Shown: in pieces, positions 63,923 to 64,000 of the stretch | Position numbering within the stretch: the first letter of the stretch is position 1 | Layout of the letters: each line of letters opens with the position of its first letter | DNA from: Pseudomonas paralactis | GTDB taxonomy: Bacteria; Pseudomonadota; Gammaproteobacteria; Pseudomonadales; Pseudomonadaceae | DNA length: 64,000 nucleotides | NCBI RefSeq assembly: GCF_001439735.1 | Contig: NZ_JYLN01000002.1 | Location: forward strand, 797,889 to 861,888 | Direction of reading: 5' to 3' | Translations under genes and position numbers: made by a program | The notes under the pieces: generated by a model | The model's input: the letters and a program-made list of their open reading frames with translations, nothing else | Told to the model about the DNA's origin: nothing | Databases searched by the model: none

Positions 63923-64000
63923 AAATTCGGGTACTGAGTCGTGACCAGTTGGCCTCGCTTCAGCAAATTGGGTATGTGATAGCTTTCGGTGTTTTGTGAG

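Noticed and set aside
63796..63999. 67-codon open frame at the right end
   Set aside because: It runs antisense across 5S rRNA and its spacer.

Overview
The window is a chromosomal segment of a fluorescent Pseudomonas, most likely of the P. fluorescens complex. It is GC-rich with very dense coding. The housekeeping order prfA-hemA-TPR lipoprotein-lolB-ispE-tRNA-Gln-prs-rplY-pth-ychF, and later carbonic anhydrase, rimI, holD, mksFEB and a ribosomal RNA operon, is the pseudomonad arrangement. Short REP/REPIN inverted repeats of fluorescent-pseudomonad type punctuate the intergenic spaces.

Layout. (1) 1-9.4 kb: conserved housekeeping block; hemA-prfA on the minus strand, the rest on the plus strand, including a tRNA-Gln. 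(2) 9.6-27.9 kb: an apparently complete Hrp1-family type III secretion system in the P. syringae order, as two convergent operons. The plus-strand operon runs hrpS, hrpA, hrpB, hrcJ, hrpD, hrpE, hrpF, hrpG, hrcC, hrpT, hrpV. The minus-strand operon runs hrpJ, hrcV, hrpQ, hrcN, hrpO, hrpP, hrcQ, hrcR, hrcS, hrcT, hrcU. hrpL lies divergent from hrpJ. A sigma-54 promoter before hrpL and HrpL-type hrp boxes before hrpA and hrpJ support the cascade HrpS -> HrpL -> structural operons, with HrpV/HrpG as likely modulators. No harpin, translocon or effector gene is seen. (3) 28.1-51.7 kb: tRNA-Met, then a mixed accessory zone. It holds a PhzF-like isomerase, a lipoprotein gamma-glutamyltranspeptidase, an AraC regulator, a small protein behind a C4-antisense-like RNA, a BdlA-like PAS/MCP sensor, a DUF2790 protein, an OprD-family porin, a heavy-metal system (two-component pair, CzcCBA-type pump, CzcD-type exporter), an MFS carrier, an AtoE-type carrier, an orphan nucleotidyltransferase, a Tat-exported phosphoesterase and an exported protein of unknown function. 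(4) 51.8-64 kb: conserved block again, with a SET-domain protein, carbonic anhydrase, an acidic protein, rimI and holD, the condensin operon mksFEB, a LetAB/PqiAB-type lipid transport operon (split LetA plus a six-MCE-domain LetB), and the 5S rRNA end of an rrn operon pointing into the window.

Most notable observations: a structured RNA at about 32.2-32.4 kb with two segments that can pair either with an upstream copy or with a downstream copy covering the ribosome binding site of a small gene, which is the logic of the phage C4 antisense RNA; two perfect DnaA boxes in the divergent promoter region between holD and the condensin operon; an undivided hrcQ with a candidate internal start; and a REPIN that supplies the C-terminal tail and stop codon of the metal sensor kinase.
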